Below the pieces are notes generated by a model. It saw only the letters and a list, made by a program, of their open reading frames with translations. It ran no database searches and was not told the DNA's origin. Shown here one piece after another: positions 60,101-64,000 of a stretch of DNA of 64,000 nucleotides (its first letter is position 1; every line of letters starts with the position of its first letter). The position numbers and the translations under genes are program-made. The DNA is from Aptenodytes patagonicus (lineage: Eukaryota; Chordata; Aves; Sphenisciformes; Spheniscidae): NCBI RefSeq assembly GCF_965638725.1, contig NC_134950.1:32364932-32428931 (forward strand). Direction: 5' to 3'.

Positions 60101-63100
60101 AAGGAACCTTTGCCTCTGTGACAATGGGTAAGACAGTTTGTAATGATTCTCATTTAATTGATGAATGTAGACTTGGCACTTGACAATTAACCAGACACAT
60201 TAAGACACCAGGGGTGAAATCCCGAGAGGATTTCACAAGCATCTACATGCTTCTAAGGTTTACTTTCCTGTAGCAAGTTCATCTGCAGCCTTTCTCAGTT
60301 GGGCAAAGCTGGAGCCGTTGAGCTGTGTCTCACAGAAGCTGACATCCTCCACTGAGAGAAATAATCTTGCTGTGCAGAAGGACCCAAGCCCCGTCTCTGC
60401 TTTCAGTGTGAGACTCTGTGCTCAAAATATACAGCCTAATGGCAATTCTGTAATCCTACATAGACCTACAGTACATAGACCTTTTGCAATTTATGCACCT
60501 GTGCACAAGTGATGAACATTTAAGCATGCATTAGCCACAAAAAGCCTACAATAAATTAATCATTCTACACAAGGCTGTTTAAAAGGAGAAATGCTACTCT
60601 CTGGAAACACTTTCCTAAATATTTCCTTAGTTCTGAAACTCAACTTGTTTCTATAGTTTGTCCTTTATGGTTGCCTGATTTACCAACCCACTTTGATTAG
60701 CTTTTCAGTGTTAATTAATACACATTTTCAACCCTTCTAATCACACATTGCTCAAGGGTGGTTATTCTAGAGTCACAGATTTCGAGTCCGGGGTGCACCA
60801 TTGCAGGCTTCAGTATAACTCCCTACGATTTTACCCTTTACCCAGGGATTTCAGTACTGAACGCCTTTCTGCCGACTGAACGAGAGCATTTTTTTTAAGA
60901 AGGAAATCTAATCCTGATTTAAAGATTTAATGCGAGAGAGAAGCTAACCACATCCTGTCATAAGCTGTTTGACTGGTCAACTGTTTCACTGTTTCACTGG
61001 TCAAGATCTACATTTTATTCAAATGTCAGCTCGAACTTACCCAGCTCCAGCTGCCATCCACTGAATCTTTGTTAGGACTTTGTTTTCTGAACCATGTTAT
61101 TTATAGCCTGTGACAGATCATTTCAGAATCTCCTCATTTACAAGCTAATTAGATTTTTTTATAGATATTTATATCTCTCTCACCAAAAGAAAAGCCTTGG
61201 AGAACAGCTTTGGTCCTCTTGTTCATGCCTCTACCTCTCAGCAGAGTCTCCTCATCTGCACAGAGGCTGCTCCTCGCCAGCACAGTCCCCTCCTCATCAG
61301 GACAAAACCTTTCGAGGCCGTCAGACCGTCTCCATCTTCATCACTGCCCGCTCTGCTGATCGTCCCAACAGCACCAGCAACAGCGCTGGTTGCTGCTGCC
61401 GCCATTTTTCTGTAGCCTCTCTGACATGCAGCCTTCAAAGCCCGGATGTTATTCGAGTAATGGGTCTGTCACTGCTGTGTTTCTTCCTGTCCATCTCCTG
61501 CTTCTTTGAGCCCCCTGTCAGTCCTCTGAAGCCACGTGTCCCATCAGGAGCTTATGTTCACCCGTCACCTAGGAGGCCACCTAAATTCTTTGCACAATCC
61601 CTGATCTCCCCCCATCAGACCCCATCTTAGGCAACCTGTAGTTATTTGGATGTTTCTATTTTTATTTTTAGTTATTGACACATAATTTGTCTTTCTTTCC
61701 TCACATTAGTCCAAGGGTTTATAACTCAATGGGAACTTTCTGAGAGCGCCTCCATGCAATATGTGTAAGCTTAGTTAGCGCGTTTGTCCCTGCTCTGTCC
61801 CCTGGTGTCTGCTCTGTCCAAAAGGCCTTTAATATTGTTTTAAAAAGAGTTTACATGTTACATTATGTAATGTAATGTTTACATTTGTTCTGACGTACTT
61901 CAGATTTGCTCACCCTCCTTCCCTCCTTTTCCCTACCCATCTCTCTGCCTGCAGCCTACGCTTTCTGCCTGCCAGCTATAAAGAGATTTCAGAATTTTAA
62001 AAATAGCTATTTAAAAGCAACAAACCAAGGCTGAAATGAAATACAGCAGGGAAGAACTGCTCTAGGGAAACTCAGTAAGTTAGAATACGCCAGGGCTTTC
62101 CTGCAGGGTTTTAACGGTGACTTTGTGTAGCTGCATAGACCTAAATCTATGTATTTCATTAGCTGAACCATCACTATGAGAGGTCTGTCCTTTATCTGAG
62201 TATAGCTAATTGCAGATTTACTTTGGGAAGAGTAATTCCAGATATAAATTAATTTAAACTGAGTTTTATTACATATTCTTCTGTTTCCATGAAATTTTAT
62301 TCTCCCATCCCGAGAGTTTACAGGCTAAATCTGGATTTAGTTGCCTCTGTTCAACAAACAAACTCAACAGATTTTGCCCCATGGTATTTAATGAAAAAGA
62401 AAATGTCATGAGGCCTTTCCCTTTAGAAATAATCAGTTGAGAAAAGATTAGTGAAGATATATTTATGTTCAGACTGTCCCCTGCAGGGAGGTTAGGGGGC
62501 ATATTCATATACATCAGGATTAACTCAGTTTCTGCTGTAGCACTGCAGTTCTTTTCAAAATGTATAGCCACTGACCTACTTTTCAGGTGGCTTGGTGAAA
62601 GTCACTCCAAATCCTTCCGGTGTTTCAGCACCATAAAATTGTAATGTTTTACTGGGATATAGCAACTTCCTGAAATGGCAAATAATACAAAGGTCAGTCA
62701 CAAAATGGAATTTGGAACCTTAATGTTGGGAAAATGACAATAGTTTTTGTAACAGGCACACCCCAGGAGCGAGCTGACATGGAAGGCCCCTACTAAAATG
62801 CCCTATGGGAATTGGTCTCAAAGGGCGGTCTCTGCATCCCCAGAGATGTTATAATCTTTGATGACCTTCTTCTTCTGCTCTTCTCCTTTTTGTAAGAAAG
62901 CTACTGGAAGACTCTGGGGGTTTTTTCCCCCCTTTTTCTTTTTACTTTCTTCATGCAAAATAGCAGCTTTACTAAAACCAGGCTTATGTGTATGTAGAAT
63001 TACACCAGCTACACGCTGCACAGCCCAGTCTATCTCAGTTGAATATACTAATTCTTGAGGTTAAAACAACACCAGCTTTCTCCATAGCCCTTGCTCCCTG

Positions 63101-64000
63101 CTAAGGCAGTTTCTCGGGAAGGCAGTGTTGGAATATTTACCAGCCCGACAGGGAAGTGGTGAAAGCCCAGGACAGGCGTGTTCAGCACCTTCTGCCGCTG
63201 TTCGCATTCGTGCTCCTCAAGCTGTGCACGCGGTAAATGAAAGCTGTCAAACGAGGCGGTATAGAGCACCAGGTCTGGAGACATGACACCGGGTCTATAC
63301 ACATGGACTTTTCACCCTAAAACAAAGACAAAGGAATACCTGACTCCGACGCCAGCAGACAGAGAGGTGTGAGCTTATATGGAGCAACCTTGTCTCGCTC
63401 TCTTAAACACAAGAAAGACTTCTCATAAATTAAACCCAACCAGATTATTATCTTAAGCTCTTTAAGGATTTACTTCTGATTTTATAATATCAGCCTCAGT
63501 AAAAAGTGGAGCAACATTTTCTGTAGCTGCATTAGGAACTCCTGAAGTGTCTTATTTTATAGCAGAAGCTCGCACAGACACTGTAACTGCTGTATCACTA
63601 CCACTATAATGGCAAAATGATATCCTGCATCACTTTAGCCCTTTTGAGGATTTGGTGAGGTTATTAGAGAGCATGTTTCTGCTTCCCTGCACCGTCTGCA
63701 CAAAGGCTGCCCCAGAAAAGAGGGCATAAACATAACACCCAGGCAGTTCAAAACCCACATTGATTTGTCTTGCCCAGTAATTACATTAATATCTCTGTGG
63801 TACGGTTACACAGTATAGCCAGTGGGGAAGGGAAGAAAAAGGATCTGGTGAAGGAAAAAAGGACACAAGTCAGCAAATTAGCTGTTACGCTGTAGCTTAA
63901 AGGACACGTAGGGAATTGCATATTGTTTCTTCATCAGCTCTTTCAGATCTGGTCACCAGTTCAAGGAATTGAGAACAATATTTAAAGTAATCTGCATTTT
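57166..64000. other. Intergenic to the window end, nothing recognised
   Basis: About 6.8 kb. Candidate frames at 61094-61630 and, on the minus strand, 61238-61438 (starting in an AAAATGGCGGC context) and 63048-63302 have no recognised family, splice signals or conservation evidence. A near-palindromic TTACATTATGTAATGTAATG lies at about 61859-61878. I see no tRNA or other RNA gene. Confidence 0.4.

Noticed and set aside
61094..61630. 178-codon plus-strand open frame and an opposed minus-strand frame starting in an ATGGCGGC context
   Set aside because: Moderate GC content explains the length; there is no recognised domain, no CpG island of note and no splice structure.
63048..63302. 84-codon minus-strand open frame
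   Set aside because: No homology recognised and no supporting gene signals.
1..64000. CRISPR arrays, bacterial operons, riboswitches, tRNA or rRNA genes
   Set aside because: None seen. The sequence is vertebrate nuclear DNA and no tRNA-like promoter boxes in a cloverleaf context were found.

Overview
This is vertebrate nuclear DNA, almost certainly from a bird. The evidence is CR1 LINE remnants ending in the ATTCTATG-type 3' repeat, no mammalian SINEs, a recurring avian solo-LTR family with 5-bp target duplications, compact introns and CpG-island promoters. No prokaryotic features are present. Species and chromosome cannot be read from the sequence. The FABP5 end fits the FABP cluster, and in mammals the FABP5 promoter side faces PAG1. 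No PAG1 exon was found here.

Layout. 1-3.8 kb: the 5' half of FABP5 on the minus strand (exons 1 and 2, intron 1, a TATA-containing CpG-island promoter); exons 3-4 lie off the left edge. 4.3-4.8 kb: solo LTR. About 8.0-8.4 kb: an unrecognised, broken coding-like segment with a signal-peptide-like start. 13.1-13.7 kb: second solo LTR. 15.4-19.1 kb: a complete three-exon MRPL53 gene (mitochondrial ribosomal protein mL53) on the minus strand, with a CpG-island promoter carrying two ZNF143-like motifs and a YY1-like motif over the start codon. From 19.3 kb to the right end I found no convincing host gene. That stretch holds old and young transposons, microsatellites and unexplained AT-rich sequence.

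Mobile DNA. A 3.1-kb minus-strand CR1 (33.2-36.9 kb) is interrupted by a solo LTR. A degenerate LINE-like segment lies near 45 kb. At 48.2-51.7 kb there is a cluster of inverted structures: a 211-bp inverted repeat (5 mismatches, no gaps) whose right arm abuts the 5' end of a fairly young CR1, then an LTR next to a short inverted LTR fragment, the pair being flanked by the same 5 bp. At 55.7-57.2 kb a very old CR1 of the type seen in turtles and crocodilians is split by a GGAA-type microsatellite.

The two genes are not functionally linked: FABP5 is a cytosolic/nuclear fatty-acid carrier and mL53 a mitochondrial ribosome subunit. They share only strand and neighbourhood. The points most worth checking are the 48.2-51.7 kb rearrangement, the orphan reading frame at 8 kb and the MRPL53-FABP5 neighbourhood.
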